Assembly: GCA_002722315.1 (NCBI GenBank)
Contig: PBLG01000010.1
Span: 62,001 to 126,000, forward strand
DNA: 64,000 bases
Reading direction: 5' to 3'
Origin: Lysobacterales bacterium
GTDB taxonomy: Bacteria; Pseudomonadota; Gammaproteobacteria; Xanthomonadales; Wenzhouxiangellaceae
The notes under the pieces were generated by a model. It had not been told where the DNA came from, searched no databases, and was given only the letters and a program-made list of their open reading frames with translations. Each line of letters opens with the position of its first letter. The first letter of the stretch is position 1. The translations under genes were made by a program, and so were the position numbers. This document shows, one piece after another, positions 26,762 to 37,560 of the stretch.

Positions 26762-27403
26762 TTACCCGTCCGTTTCTATGACGTCGTAGCGGATCGCTTC
26801 GCGCAGCAACGCGACTTCGCTGTCGACTCCGATCTTCTCGAAGATTCGATACTTGTGCGTCGATATCGTCTTGGGGCTCACGTTCATGCGCTCGGCGATC
26901 GCGCTGGACTTCATGCCGTTGGCCAGCATCATCGCGACTTCGATTTCGCGCGGAGTGAGTTCCTGGAACGGCGACTGCGGCGTGCCCGGCAAAAGCGACA
27001 TGGCAAGTTGCTGCGCGATTTCGGAACCGACGTAGCGCTCACCGTCGTAAACCTTGCGAATCGCCGTGACAAGTTCTTCTGCATCGCACGCCTTGGTCAG
27101 ATATCCGGCTGCGCCCATCTCCAGGAGTCGCGCCGGAAACGGCGGTTTGGTATGCGCCGTCAGCGCGATGATGCGCACCGACGGACGCGCATTCATGATT
27201 CGCTCGCTGGTTTCAAAACCTGAAAGCCCGGGGAGTCCGATATCCATCAGGATCACGTCGGGGCTCTTCTCCCGATTCAACTGGATGGCGCGTTCCCCGC
27301 TCCCCGCCTCGCCGACGACTTCGATTCCGCCCGCGTCATCGATGATGTTCCGCAACCCCGTGCGCACCAGGTGATGATCGTCCACGATCAAGAGTTTGAT
27401 CAT
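26762..27403 (-). CDS. uvrY: UvrY/GacA family response regulator
   Basis: 213 residues: receiver domain with phospho-acceptor Asp54 (MDIGLPG) and a C-terminal LuxR/NarL helix-turn-helix (LTPREIEVAMMLANGMKSSAIAERMNVSPKTISTHKYRIFEKI). Members of this family, activated by BarA/GacS kinases, turn on csrB/rsm-type small RNAs that titrate CsrA. The match over the whole length is to GacA/UvrY rather than NarL. In E. coli uvrY is cotranscribed with uvrC; here the two genes are 13 kb apart. Convergent with rne. Confidence 0.9.
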   Translation of the reverse strand: MIKLLIVDDHHLVRTGLRNIIDDAGGIEVVGEAGSGERAIQLNREKSPDVILMDIGLPGLSGFETSERIMNARPSVRIIALTAHTKPPFPARLLEMGAAGYLTKACDAEELVTAIRKVYDGERYVGSEIAQQLAMSLLPGTPQSPFQELTPREIEVAMMLANGMKSSAIAERMNVSPKTISTHKYRIFEKIGVDSEVALLREAIRYDVIETDG

Positions 27404-27647
27404 TGCCGCATTCCCTCTGTTTTAGTCCCAAACGCCAAGAAGCGAACCAGTTCGCACAAGGCGGGCCGCTGGTTCTCCTACCAAGACTTTACCGCAAATG
27501 GCGCAGCGCGATGCGGGATCCTCGGGGAACATCGGGACCTCCCCGGGCCGGGGCCGGGGGAGAAAAAGCGGAAAGCGTCCGCTGAACGAACGCTATTCGG
27601 GAAGATGGATTTTCGGGGGCCAGGGGCAACCTGGTATTCCAGGAAAC

Positions 27648-28604
27648 CTAGCGGTGGCTGTCGATCGGCTGGTATCCGTCCCGCACGCCCTTGGTCACGA
27701 TGGAAACCGCATCGTGCGGGTGCAGACTCTCGAAGTGGCTGCAGCGAGCCCAGTAATCGAGAATCCGCTCGTCGCTTTCGAGCGCCTTTCGGACGCGCCG
27801 GCCGGCATCTTCGCAGAACATCAGGTTCTGGCCGTTGAGTCGGGCGAATTCCTGTTCGTCTTCGCGCTTGACTGCCGTCTGGACGGGCGTCTTGAGCGCG
27901 TTTTCGATCAGGTCGATAAGCTCTTCGAACGGAAAGGCCTCGAACGTCGGCGCAAGCTGCAACCGGACGTCGGCGATGGATCGCTGGCTGTGCGGCGTCG
28001 CCATGATGCCCTGCTCGGTTCCGAGCCAGTTCAGCACGGCCTGGCGGTCGAGATGCTCGCCTTCGACGAAATCCTGCTCGAACTGCTGCTGGATCAGCTG
28101 CCGCGCCAGCGCCGCCGAGCACGGGCAGGTGCTCGAATAAGTGATTTCGTAGGACAGTTCCAGCGAAAATTTCTTTCCTTCCAGCGTCGCGATGATGCTG
28201 AATGGATAGTTGCGCCAGCCGGAATTGTCGCTGGACAGCGCCTTGCGGCGGGTCTGGTATTCGAAATCGATGCGGACCAGCGCGCGGGTGCTGAGGTCTG
28301 CGTGCGAGTCGAGGAAATCGCGCAGGAGATGGCGCAATGCAAGCGGCGTAAGCGTATGCTCCGCCAGCGCGCGATCCAGGTGCAGGTAAAGCCGGGACAT
28401 GTGGATGCCGCGGGCATCGGGCTCGCCCAGATTGACGAACGCGCTGATGTGGGCCGGCGTCTGCATGGTCACACCATCCTTGCCGGTAATGCGCACCGGG
28501 ACTTCGATGCGGTTCATCCCCACCCAGTCCAGCTTGCCGGCCAATTGATCGTGCGGCTGCGAAGCGATATCCGGCAGCGTGTTGGATTGCTGTTTCATGT
28601 CCAT
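27648..28604 (-). CDS. folE2: GTP cyclohydrolase FolE2
   Basis: 318 residues. FolE2 (GCYH-IB) converts GTP to dihydroneopterin triphosphate, the first step of folate and queuosine-type pathways, using a metal ligand cysteine that lies here in YSSTCPCSA. Several histidines and the C-terminal SHFESLHPHDA are family features. FolE2 works with metals other than zinc and is often induced by zinc limitation, but no Zur-like site was recognised upstream. The ATG at 28604 is preferred because AAGGA lies 7 nt before it; ATGs at 28625 and 28598 are alternatives. Confidence 0.92.
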   Translation of the reverse strand: MDMKQQSNTLPDIASQPHDQLAGKLDWVGMNRIEVPVRITGKDGVTMQTPAHISAFVNLGEPDARGIHMSRLYLHLDRALAEHTLTPLALRHLLRDFLDSHADLSTRALVRIDFEYQTRRKALSSDNSGWRNYPFSIIATLEGKKFSLELSYEITYSSTCPCSAALARQLIQQQFEQDFVEGEHLDRQAVLNWLGTEQGIMATPHSQRSIADVRLQLAPTFEAFPFEELIDLIENALKTPVQTAVKREDEQEFARLNGQNLMFCEDAGRRVRKALESDERILDYWARCSHFESLHPHDAVSIVTKGVRDGYQPIDSHR

Positions 28605-28746
28605 TCGGCTTTCCTTGGGATTCATCGACGGCTTTTCCAGCCCCTAGCGACGCGAGTATGCCGACGGGAACATGAACGTCGAGTGACGCGAGTCGGGTCA
28701 AGCGGCCGCCGAAAGGGGCCCGGGCGAACGACTCGTCAGGAAAAAC

Positions 28747-28823
28747 TGGTCGGAGCGGGGAGATTCGAACTCCCGACCCCCACAACCCCATTGTGGTGCG
28801 CTACCAGGCTGCGCTACGCTCCG
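28747..28823 (-). tRNA. tRNA-Pro(GGG)
   Basis: 77 nt including encoded CCA. Acceptor stem CGGAGCG/CGCTCCG, D-arm with AGCCTGGTAGCGC, anticodon stem CCACA/TGTGG with loop ATGGGGT giving anticodon GGG, and T-arm GGGAGTTCGAATCTCCC. All stems pair fully. Reads CCC and CCU codons. Confidence 0.97.
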
Positions 28824-28837
28824 AGTCCAGACCCGAC

Positions 28838-28843
28838 ATTATA
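28838..28843 (-). promoter_or_regulatory. -10 box of tRNA-Pro promoter
   Basis: A perfect TATAAT on the minus strand, 14 nt before the tRNA 5' end and followed by a GC-rich discriminator (GTCGGGTC) as in stringently controlled stable-RNA promoters. The -35 box is weak (near CACCTG). Confidence 0.6.
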
Positions 28844-28913
28844 AACGTGTACAGCGCCGGGCAGGTGGATTCTGCCGAAGGTCTGGGGAAGCGTCTCAAA
28901 ATGTAGCGATCGG

Positions 28914-28957
28914 GTGCCTGAGGGTGGCCGCCGGAGCGCAGGAACTAGCGCCTCAGG
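28914..28957. repeat. GTAG-type REP-like hairpin at the end of the merR-like gene (copy C)
   Basis: CCTGAGG (28917-28923) pairs with CCTCAGG (28951-28957) around a core GGTGGCCGCCGGAGCGCAG that is also found in the elements at 10784, 43134 and 58564. The sequence GTAGCGATCGGGTGCCTG just outside (from 28904) is nearly the same as at 58574. The right arm lies inside the last codons of the MerR-like gene. Confidence 0.6.
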
Positions 28958-29301
28958 ACCTGCAGGACTTCCTCCAGCTCTCCGCGCAGTTGACGCACGA
29001 CCTGCTGACTGCGTGAAACGTCGTCGCGCGCCTCCTCGCCTTCGAGGCGCTGGCGTGCGCCCAGGATCGTGAAGCCCTGCTCATGCAGCAGCGAGCGGAT
29101 CTGGCGGACCATGATCACGTCGTGGCGCTGGTAGTAGCGGCGATTGCCACGGCGCTTGACCGGCTTGAGCTGGGGGAATTCCTGCTCCCAGTAACGCAGC
29201 ACGTGCGGCTTGACCGCACACAAATCGCTGACTTCACCGATCGTGAAGTAGCGCTTGGCCGGAATCGGCGGCAGTTCGCGGTTACTTCCTGGATCCAGCA
29301 T
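28945..29301 (-). CDS. MerR family transcriptional regulator linked to ihfA
   Basis: 118 residues. N-terminal winged helix of the MerR type: [29 protein letters not shown], then [14 protein letters not shown] and a coiled-coil tail. This MerR protein just after ihfA is a conserved gammaproteobacterial neighbour of unknown regulon; there are no metal-binding cysteines in the tail. The ATG at 29301 overlaps the end of ihfA by 20 nt; an in-frame GTG at 29319 is possible. Its stop codon sits within the hairpin element that ends at 28957. Confidence 0.88.
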   Translation of the reverse strand: MLDPGSNRELPPIPAKRYFTIGEVSDLCAVKPHVLRYWEQEFPQLKPVKRRGNRRYYQRHDVIMVRQIRSLLHEQGFTILGARQRLEGEEARDDVSRSQQVVRQLRGELEEVLQVLRR

Positions 29302-29581
29302 ATGCTTCCACTCGTCCACGCAGTTTCTGACCAGGCTTGAACGTCACCACGCGGCGCGCGCTGATCGGAATTTCCTCGCCGGTCTTGGGATTGCGACCGG
29401 GACGCTGGCGCTTGTCGCGCAACTGAAAGTTGCCGAAACCCGACAATTTCACGTGATCGCCGGCTTCCAGCGCGTCTCGGATCGTCTCGAACCAGGCATC
29501 AACAAACTCCTTGGCCTCGCGTTTGTTGAGCCCCACTTCCTCGAACAATGTATTGGCCAGATCAGCCTTGGTCAAAGCCAT
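29282..29581 (-). CDS. ihfA: Integration host factor subunit alpha
   Basis: 99-residue DNA-bending protein of the HU/IHF family, partner of IHF-beta. [25 protein letters not shown] and [26 protein letters not shown] contain the beta-arm with the intercalating proline in RNPKTG. It lies immediately after pheT, the standard pheST-ihfA order, and 4 nt separate the pheT stop from its start. Confidence 0.97.
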   Translation of the reverse strand: MALTKADLANTLFEEVGLNKREAKEFVDAWFETIRDALEAGDHVKLSGFGNFQLRDKRQRPGRNPKTGEEIPISARRVVTFKPGQKLRGRVEAYAGSRK

Positions 29582-29585
29582 CCGT

Positions 29586-31964
29586 CTACCCTCTTAGTCT
29601 TACCTGACACTCTTTTTTTAAAGATTCGACCACGGACAGCATAACCGAATCGACCTCCTCATCGGTAAGAGTGCGCGAAACATCGCGCAAAATCAAGCCT
29701 ATACCGACACTTTTGTAGCCCGATTCTATCCCCTTGCCCTGATATTTGTCGAAAATGACGCATTTCGCCAGCCTTTGGCCCGCGGATTCGGCGCACACCC
29801 GCTGCAAATCAGCTGCGGGAACGGACTCCGGCACGATCAGCGCCAGGTCGCGCCTGACCGAAGGATAGCGCGCCGTGCCGGCAAAAACCGGCAGATTGCG
29901 ATCGCGCAGGACTTCCAGGTCGAGTTCGGCAACGAAGATCGCGTCGTCGAGATCGAGCTCGGCTGCCACGCCGGGATGCAATTGGCCGGCGAAACCAAGT
30001 TCGCGCCCGTTGAGTACAAGCGCGCACGACTGGCCGGGATGGAGCCAGTCCACGGTCCTGGCCACCGCTTGAATGGCGCCCGGCCCGTGCCCGGCGCAAC
30101 CGACAAGGTGTTCCACCTCGCCCTTGAGATCGTAGAAATCGAAATCGCGGCGATTTTCCAGCCAGGACTCCGGTTGCGCATCGCCGGCGATCGCCAGCCC
30201 GACGCGCTCGGATTCCGTCCATTCCCCGGCCGAGGAAAAGACGTGCCCGGTTTCGAAAAGCTTGAGCCGCGGTTGCTGATGGCGCAGGTTCGCCGCGGCC
30301 GTGCGTAGCAGTCCCGGCAGCAGACTGGTCCTGAGCACGCCCATTTCCTGGCTGAGCGGATTGGCCAGCGGCTGCGCCGATGCCTGCAGGGCAAGCATCG
30401 ACAATTCGTGTTCGGAAACGAAGCTCCAGGTCATGATTTCCTGGAAGCCGCGCGCGTGCAACGTGGAACGAATCGTCTCCATGGCCACGCTGCGCTCGCT
30501 GGCGACCACGGCCCTGAGGCGCCCGCCCGGTGCGCGCGAGGGGAGCTGATCGTAGCCGACCATGCGCGCGACCTCTTCGATCAGGTCGACCTCGATCGCC
30601 AGATCACGGCGCGCCGAAGGCGGCGTGACCCGGAAATCATCCCCGTCCGGTTCCAGCTTCATGCCCAGGCGGGTCAGAATGTCGTGTACCCGCCCTGCTT
30701 CGAGATCGGTGCCGAGGACACGATTGACCCGGTGCATGCGCAGCTTGATCGAAGGAATGCTCGGCAAGTGTTCCGGCGATGATTTCTCGACGACCGGGCC
30801 GGGTCGGCCGCCGGCAATTTCCACGATCAGGGCTGTGGCCCGCTCGATGGCGCGGGTCTGCAACTCCGGATCCACGCCGCGCTCGAAGCGGTGCGACGAA
30901 TCCGTGGCAAGACCCAGTCGACGACCCTTGCCGATGATGGTGGCCGGATTGAACCAGGCCGATTCGAGCAGAATATCCTGGGTCGCATCCCCCACGGCCG
31001 AATCCTGTCCGCCCATGATTCCGGCCAGCGCAACCGGCTTTTCATGGTCGCAGATCAGGAGCATGTCTTCGTCGGGCTCGATCTCCTGGCCGTCCAGCAG
31101 CGTTATCCGGTCGCCCGGGCGGGCGCGGCGCACCCGGATGCCGCCTTCGATGATGCCGGCGTCGAATGCGTGCATCGGCTGGCCCCGTTCGAGCAGCACG
31201 TAGTTGGTCACATCGACGACCGGGCTGCGCGGCCTCAGCCCGGAGCGCTCGAGGCGCTCGACCATCCAGGCCGGGGTGATGGCTTGCGGGTCGATGCCGC
31301 GAACCAGTCGTCCGACGTAGCGCGGGCAGTCGGCCGGATCCAGCAGTTCGATCTCGACGCCGTCGTCGACCACCGGGGCGACCTTGACGATCTCGGGTTC
31401 CCGGCATTCCAGCGATTCGGCCGCCGCCAGCTCCCGTGCAATCCCGCGAATCGAAAGGCAGTCGGCGCGATTGGGCGTGAGGTCGACCTCTATGGCGTGG
31501 TCGGGCAATCCCAGCGCGTCGGCCAGGGGCGCACCGACCTGCAGGGCTTCCGGCAGTTCGAGCAGCCCGCTTGCGTCTTCGCCAAGCCCCAGCTCGGGCG
31601 CGGAACACAGCATGCCTCGCGACTCGACGCCGCGCAGCCTGGCCGGCTTGATCTTCAGGCCGTTGGGCAGGGTCGTGCCCACGGTGGCCAGCGGCGCCTT
31701 GAGCCCGGCGCGCGCATTCGGCGCCCCGCAGACGATGGTGAGGTTGGCGTCGGCCCCGTAATCCACTTCGCAGACCTTGAGCCGGTCGGCATCGGGATGC
31801 GGCCTGCACTCGACGATCTCGCCGACGACCACACCTTCCAGGTCGGTCCCGATGGTCTCGAGTTCGTCCACTTCGAGCCCCGCCGCGGTCAAGCGGTCAG
31901 CGACGCTCTGGGCGTCCAGGTCGGTCGGCACCCACTGGCGCAGCCAATTCAAGCTGAATCGCAT
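29586..31964 (-). CDS. pheT: Phenylalanyl-tRNA synthetase beta subunit
   Basis: 792 residues, the normal length for the class II beta chain. Order: N-terminal tRNA-binding (EMAP-like) domain (about 39-150, [21 protein letters not shown]), B3/4 editing domain (210-380), B5 domain (400-475), the catalytic-like core and the C-terminal FDX-ACB anticodon-binding domain ([20 protein letters not shown], about 700-792). It forms the alpha2-beta2 enzyme with PheS, 35 nt upstream. Confidence 0.97.
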   Translation of the reverse strand: MRFSLNWLRQWVPTDLDAQSVADRLTAAGLEVDELETIGTDLEGVVVGEIVECRPHPDADRLKVCEVDYGADANLTIVCGAPNARAGLKAPLATVGTTLPNGLKIKPARLRGVESRGMLCSAPELGLGEDASGLLELPEALQVGAPLADALGLPDHAIEVDLTPNRADCLSIRGIARELAAAESLECREPEIVKVAPVVDDGVEIELLDPADCPRYVGRLVRGIDPQAITPAWMVERLERSGLRPRSPVVDVTNYVLLERGQPMHAFDAGIIEGGIRVRRARPGDRITLLDGQEIEPDEDMLLICDHEKPVALAGIMGGQDSAVGDATQDILLESAWFNPATIIGKGRRLGLATDSSHRFERGVDPELQTRAIERATALIVEIAGGRPGPVVEKSSPEHLPSIPSIKLRMHRVNRVLGTDLEAGRVHDILTRLGMKLEPDGDDFRVTPPSARRDLAIEVDLIEEVARMVGYDQLPSRAPGGRLRAVVASERSVAMETIRSTLHARGFQEIMTWSFVSEHELSMLALQASAQPLANPLSQEMGVLRTSLLPGLLRTAAANLRHQQPRLKLFETGHVFSSAGEWTESERVGLAIAGDAQPESWLENRRDFDFYDLKGEVEHLVGCAGHGPGAIQAVARTVDWLHPGQSCALVLNGRELGFAGQLHPGVAAELDLDDAIFVAELDLEVLRDRNLPVFAGTARYPSVRRDLALIVPESVPAADLQRVCAESAGQRLAKCVIFDKYQGKGIESGYKSVGIGLILRDVSRTLTDEEVDSVMLSVVESLKKECQVRLRG

Positions 31965-31999
31965 CGGATTCCCCGTTTGTTCACTTGTCCCCGGCCCGG

Positions 32000-33374
<1,375 letters not shown>

Positions 33375-33423
33375 TGTCTTGTCTCCTGTCTCTTAAAGAA
33401 CGAATAAACCGTCGTTGCGACGA

Positions 33424-33621
33424 TTACAGCTTCGGCAGCATCTTGCGAATCGCCTTCTCGTCGGCGCTCGATACCATCGAAGTCGAGCGCAGGCGACGCT
33501 TGCGCTTGGTGTCCTTCTTGGTCAGGATGTGGCTGTGGAATGCGTGCTTGCGCTTGATGCGCCCGCTTCCGGTTGCGCGGAACCGTTTGGCGGCACCGCG
33601 GTTCGATTTCATCTTGGGCAT
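33424..33621 (-). CDS. rpmI: 50S ribosomal protein L35
   Basis: 65 residues, [20 protein letters not shown] start as in all L35 proteins. A strong ribosome-binding site, AGAGGAG, precedes the ATG. In most bacteria infC lies just upstream; here the next 300 bp carry a leader and promoter and then a divergent transport operon, so rpmI is the first gene of this operon. Confidence 0.98.
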   Translation of the reverse strand: MPKMKSNRGAAKRFRATGSGRIKRKHAFHSHILTKKDTKRKRRLRSTSMVSSADEKAIRKMLPKL

Positions 33622-33944
33622 GTCGTACTCCTCTTGGTAATGCCGGTTCCGCAGCGGATTTTCGAAAGTGTTCGTCGAAAAGCGCTTTTCCCTGTTGTCT
33701 CCGGAACGGTTGTCCCGGCAGACCGCCCTGGGGCTGCGGTCAGGCTTGTTTTGTCAAGCCCGATAGTATATCCGTTTTGGATGCGGCGTGTCCATATGCA
33801 TGTGCGTGGCGAGCCTCTGGATCAAAGCGCTTGCGGTTGGCGCGACGACACGCCTGGCGTAACATTCGAGTTGTGGTCCGGCCCGTGCGAGACAACCGGC
33901 CCCGGGTGCGACAGACCACGCAATGATCCCGGAGCATGATCGAG
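33622..33944. other. rpmI leader and divergent rpmI/mlaE intergenic region
   Basis: No gene. The predicted rpmI transcript starts near 33758, giving a leader of about 136 nt with two hairpins on the minus strand: GGCTTG-acaaaa-CAAGCC and GACCGC...GCGGTC. In E. coli L20 binds a structured site in this leader; a comparable site is possible but not identified. No convincing promoter for the plus-strand operon was found. Confidence 0.5.
33765..33794 (-). promoter_or_regulatory. Putative sigma-70 promoter for rpmI-rplT-pheST-ihfA
   Basis: On the minus strand: -35 TGGACA (33789-33794), an 18-bp spacer and -10 TATACT (33765-33770), pointing towards rpmI. Confidence 0.6.
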
Positions 33945-35090
33945 ATGAGCGATGAAGCGATGAGCGCCAGAAAGCAGTCAGGGGCCGACGCCGAACTTGT
34001 CCGGGAGCCCGGCCGGGAGGGTGTGTTGTCGGCCCGCGGCGATTGGACCCTGGCAAACGTGGAACGGCTCAGTAACCAGGTCGACGCCCTCACCGCGCGG
34101 GCCGACCAACTCGACGCCAGCGGCATCTCCAGGCTTGACGCCTCCGGCGCCCTGCTGCTGGAGCGGCTTTTCTGCCGAACAGGACAGAACCCGACCGAGT
34201 CCGGGCTGACCGGCCAGTGGCGCACCCTGTTTGAAGCCGTGGATTCGGCCTGCGACGACGAACGCGAGCCGGAGCCGGACCGCGAGCCGCAGTGGCGACA
34301 GATCCTGGGCCGTATCGGCCGGGCCACGGTGGAAGTCAGCCAGAGCACGCGCGAGCTGATGAACTTCATGGGGATCACGGTCCACCGGCTTGCGCGAACC
34401 GTCGCCCAGCCATGGCGCCTGCGCCTGACCTCGACCGTCCATCACATGGAACAGACGGGGCTGGACGCCGTCCCGCTGCTGATACTGCTTTCGGGGCTGA
34501 TCGGGGCGGTGGTGGCGTTCCTGGGCGCCACCGTGCTGCGCGATTTCGGCGCCGAGCTGTTCGTGATCGACCTCGTGACATTCGCCTTCGTGCGCGAATT
34601 CGGCGTGCTGCTGACCGCCGTTCTGCTGGCCGGCCGCACCGCCAGCGCGTTCTGCGCCCAGATCGGCATGATGAAATCGCGCGAGGAGCTGGATGCGATT
34701 CGAACCCTCGGGCTCGACGAAATCGAGGTGCTGGTGCTGCCGCGCCTGCTGGCCCTGCTCGTCACCCTGCCCCTGCTGGCGTTCATCGCCACGATTTCCG
34801 GTCTGGTCGGCGGGTTGGTCGTTTCGGTGCTGTCGCTGGACATCAACCTGACGCTGTTCATCGACCGGGTCGAGCAGACCATCACGCTCAAGCACTACCT
34901 CGTGGGCATGATCAAGGCGCCGATCTTCGCCGTCGTCATCGCGCTGATCGGCTGCCTGGAAGGCCTCAGGGTTTCCGGCACGGCGCAGTCGGTGGGCGAA
35001 CACACCACCACCGCCGTGGTTCGAAGCCTCACCATGGTCATCGTCATCGACGCCCTGGCCGCGGTCTACTTCATGGAGATCGGATGGTGA
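33936..35090 (+). CDS. mlaE: STAS-MlaE fusion: MCE lipid-transport ABC permease
   Basis: 384 residues. The last 230 residues are an MlaE/YrbE permease with about five helices (LSGLIGAVVAFLGATVL, REFGVLLTAVLLAGRTASAFCAQIG). The first 110 resemble a STAS domain (DASGISRLDASGALLLERLF), the fold of MlaB; thus MlaB and MlaE functions seem fused. The system moves phospholipids between the membranes. The ATG at 33936 is closely preceded by GGAG; ATG 33945 has better spacing to it and is a good alternative start. mlaF follows with a 7-nt overlap. Confidence 0.87.
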   Translation: MIEMSDEAMSARKQSGADAELVREPGREGVLSARGDWTLANVERLSNQVDALTARADQLDASGISRLDASGALLLERLFCRTGQNPTESGLTGQWRTLFEAVDSACDDEREPEPDREPQWRQILGRIGRATVEVSQSTRELMNFMGITVHRLARTVAQPWRLRLTSTVHHMEQTGLDAVPLLILLSGLIGAVVAFLGATVLRDFGAELFVIDLVTFAFVREFGVLLTAVLLAGRTASAFCAQIGMMKSREELDAIRTLGLDEIEVLVLPRLLALLVTLPLLAFIATISGLVGGLVVSVLSLDINLTLFIDRVEQTITLKHYLVGMIKAPIFAVVIALIGCLEGLRVSGTAQSVGEHTTTAVVRSLTMVIVIDALAAVYFMEIGW

Positions 35091-35884
35091 GCGACGCCGA
35101 AGACAACGACCAGGTACCGGTCATCCGGGTGCGAGGCCTGGACAACCGGTTCGGCACCGACATCGTGCACCAGGACCTGGACCTGGACGTATGTCGCGGC
35201 GAGATCCTGGGCGTGGTCGGCGGATCGGGCACCGGAAAGTCGGTCCTGATGCGCTCGATTCTCGGGCTGCTGCGACCCAGCGGCGGCACCATAGAGGTCT
35301 TCGGCCAGCGGTTGAAGGACTCGGAGGATGCCCAGCAGGTCATGTCGCGCCGGGCCGGCGTGCTGTTCCAGGACGGGGCGCTGTTTTCATCGCTGAGCGT
35401 GCTCGAAAACGTCGAGCTCCCGTTGAAGACGCACCGCCCCGACCTTTCGACCCAGTTGCGTCGGGACCTCGCGCGCTCGAAGATCCAGCTTTCCGGGCTG
35501 TCGGCTTCGACCAGTCCGAAAATGCCTTCCGAACTGTCCGGCGGCATGCGCAAGCGCGTCGCGCTGGCCCGGGCCCTGGCGCTGGAACCGGAGCTGCTGT
35601 TTCTGGACGAGCCCACCGCCGGCCTGGACCCGATAGGCGCGGCGGAATTCGACCGCCTGCTGCGCACCCTGCAGCGCGCACTGGGACTCACGGTTTTCCT
35701 GATCACGCACGACCTCGATACCTTGTACGCGATCTGCGACAGGATCGCCGTGATCGCCGACCGCAAGATCCTGGCGGCGGGTCCGCTGGGCGAGATCGAG
35801 AAACTCGACCACGAGTGGATACGCAACTACTTTCACGGGCCCCGCGCGCGCGCCGCCCGGCACGAACAAGCAGCCACGGGCTGA
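35084..35884 (+). CDS. mlaF: MCE lipid-transport ABC ATPase (MlaF-like)
   Basis: 266 residues. Walker A GGSGTGKS (about 45-52), Q-loop LFQDGALFSS typical of MlaF, signature LSGGMRKR, Walker B LLFLDEPTAGLDP and the switch THD. The ATPase drives the permease encoded upstream. The ATG at 35084 overlaps the mlaE stop. The C-terminal tail is Arg/Ala-rich. Confidence 0.93.
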   Translation: MVSDAEDNDQVPVIRVRGLDNRFGTDIVHQDLDLDVCRGEILGVVGGSGTGKSVLMRSILGLLRPSGGTIEVFGQRLKDSEDAQQVMSRRAGVLFQDGALFSSLSVLENVELPLKTHRPDLSTQLRRDLARSKIQLSGLSASTSPKMPSELSGGMRKRVALARALALEPELLFLDEPTAGLDPIGAAEFDRLLRTLQRALGLTVFLITHDLDTLYAICDRIAVIADRKILAAGPLGEIEKLDHEWIRNYFHGPRARAARHEQAATG

Positions 35885-35906
35885 GCAAGTTGAAGGAGTA
35901 CCAGGC

Positions 35907-36872
35907 ATGGAAACGAAAGCCAACTACGTCGTCATCGGTGCGTTCACGTTCACGATTGCCATCGCGGCGGTGCTGTTCGGGCTGTTTGCGGCCCGCTACG
36001 CGACCGACAGCGCCTGGAACCACTACCAGATCCTGTTCAACGAATCGGTCATTGGCCTGTCCGACGGCAGCCCGGTGCTCTACAACGGGGTCAACGTCGG
36101 CCGCGTGACGGAACTCGACCTGAATCCCGACGACGTGAGGCAGGTCCTGGTCACCGTCGAGATCGAAGCCCAGGTGCCGGTGCACCGCGACACGGTCGCG
36201 ACCATTCGCCTGACCGGCCTGACCGGTACGGCGGCGATCCAGCTCACCGGCGGCACGCCCGGGAGCGCGCTTCTGAAGCCGACCAACGGCGACCCGCCGC
36301 AGATACCGTCGGTTTCGTCGCCGCTCAATCGCCTGCTGGAATCGTCGGAAGGCATCGTCGTGACCGCCAACAAGGTCCTCAACCAGCTCGATGCGCTGTT
36401 CAGCGACGACAACGTGGAACGAGTCAACGCCACGGTCGCGTCGCTGGAGCGGTTCGGGGGTTCACTGGCCGAGCCCGACAGCCCGCTGAACCGGCTGCTG
36501 GCCAACACCTCCGAGGCCAGCGAGTCGCTGTCGGACCTGCTGGAACGAATCGGCAGCGCGACCGAGCGGTTCGACCGGCTGGTCGCTGGCGTCGACGAGG
36601 GTCTCGTCCGCGATCTTCCGGAACTGAAGGAGCGGCTTTCGGGCACCCTGGCGAACCTCGAATCGCTCTCCGGCCGTCTCGATACGATCATCGCCAGCAA
36701 CCAGGACGCACTCAGCCAGATTGGCGGCGTCGGGGTGCGCCAGGTATCCGGCGGCGTCGAGGAAATCCGTCGCCTGATCCGGGACCTTTCCGACCTGGTG
36801 CGCCAGGTCGAGGACAACCCGGCGCGCTTTCTGCTCGGCGGCGAACAACCTGAGGAGTACCCGTCACGATGA
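35907..36872 (+). CDS. mlaD: MCE-domain substrate-binding protein (MlaD-like)
   Basis: 321 residues. One N-terminal membrane anchor (8-28), then an MCE domain (about 38-120: YQILFNESVIGLSDGSPVLYNGVNVGRVTEL), and a long helical region from 150 onwards with Leu/Glu/Ser heptad-like spacing. Compared with E. coli MlaD (183 residues) the C-terminal helical part is much longer, closer to tubular or needle-type MCE proteins. Overlaps the following lipoprotein gene by 4 nt (ATGA). Confidence 0.9.
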   Translation: METKANYVVIGAFTFTIAIAAVLFGLFAARYATDSAWNHYQILFNESVIGLSDGSPVLYNGVNVGRVTELDLNPDDVRQVLVTVEIEAQVPVHRDTVATIRLTGLTGTAAIQLTGGTPGSALLKPTNGDPPQIPSVSSPLNRLLESSEGIVVTANKVLNQLDALFSDDNVERVNATVASLERFGGSLAEPDSPLNRLLANTSEASESLSDLLERIGSATERFDRLVAGVDEGLVRDLPELKERLSGTLANLESLSGRLDTIIASNQDALSQIGGVGVRQVSGGVEEIRRLIRDLSDLVRQVEDNPARFLLGGEQPEEYPSR

Positions 36873-37456
36873 ACACATTCTGGAAATTCCAGGCCGCCGC
36901 CGCGGCGTTGCTGCTGGCCGCCGCCTGCTCGATAATTCCCGAGAGCGAACCGGTGCAGTTGCTCGACCCCCAGCTTCCGTCGCCTTCAGCGGCCGGCCAG
37001 AGCGTCGCCTGGACGCTGAATGTCACCAGACCGGAATCCGACCCGGCCCGCGATTCGAGCCGTGTCCTGGTGCGCACCGGCGAGGGCCGCCTCCAGGTGC
37101 ACGCCACCGCGCGCTGGGTGGCCGCCGCCCCGGAACTGTTGCGCACCCGTCTCGTGAGATACCTGCGCGATTCACAGCGAATTGCGCAGGTCAGCGCAGG
37201 CGCCGCCGGAATGGACAGGACGCTGGCCCTGGATCTGCGCGCGTTCGAACTGGTGGAAACCGACGACGGCCGCCTGGAAGCCGAAATCCGACTCGAGGCC
37301 CGGCTCTACGACAGCCGCTCGGCAGAATTGATGGCGCGCCAGCTCTTCCAGGCACGCAGGGCCATAGGCGGCGCCGGAGCGGCCGAGATCGTCGACGGCT
37401 TCGAGTCGGTATTCGGGGAAGTGATTCCGGCGCTCGCCGACTGGTTGTCGGACTGA
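36869..37456 (+). CDS. PqiC-like ABC-transport auxiliary lipoprotein
   Basis: 195 residues. The lipobox LLAAAC with Cys20 marks an outer-membrane or inner-membrane lipoprotein; residue +2 is Ser, which favours outer-membrane sorting. The remainder matches the ABC_trans_aux/PqiC pattern (LDLRAFELVETDDGRLEAEIRLEARLYD). It closes the MCE operon and probably serves as the outer-membrane end of the path in place of MlaA/MlaC. Confidence 0.78.
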   Translation: MNTFWKFQAAAAALLLAAACSIIPESEPVQLLDPQLPSPSAAGQSVAWTLNVTRPESDPARDSSRVLVRTGEGRLQVHATARWVAAAPELLRTRLVRYLRDSQRIAQVSAGAAGMDRTLALDLRAFELVETDDGRLEAEIRLEARLYDSRSAELMARQLFQARRAIGGAGAAEIVDGFESVFGEVIPALADWLSD

Positions 37457-37560
37457 CGCGGCAATAGGCGTAATCGGGGGGCCAGACAACCGAAAGAGTT
37501 CGTCGTGCGATGCGATAATGGGCGATTGACAAATCGAAACCATAAGGAAGGAAGCACGCA

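Noticed and set aside
33752..33757. TTGACA on the minus strand as the -35 box for rpmI
   Set aside because: No -10 box lies 16-18 bp downstream; the TGGACA/TATACT pair just upstream fits better, and TTGACA is part of a leader hairpin.
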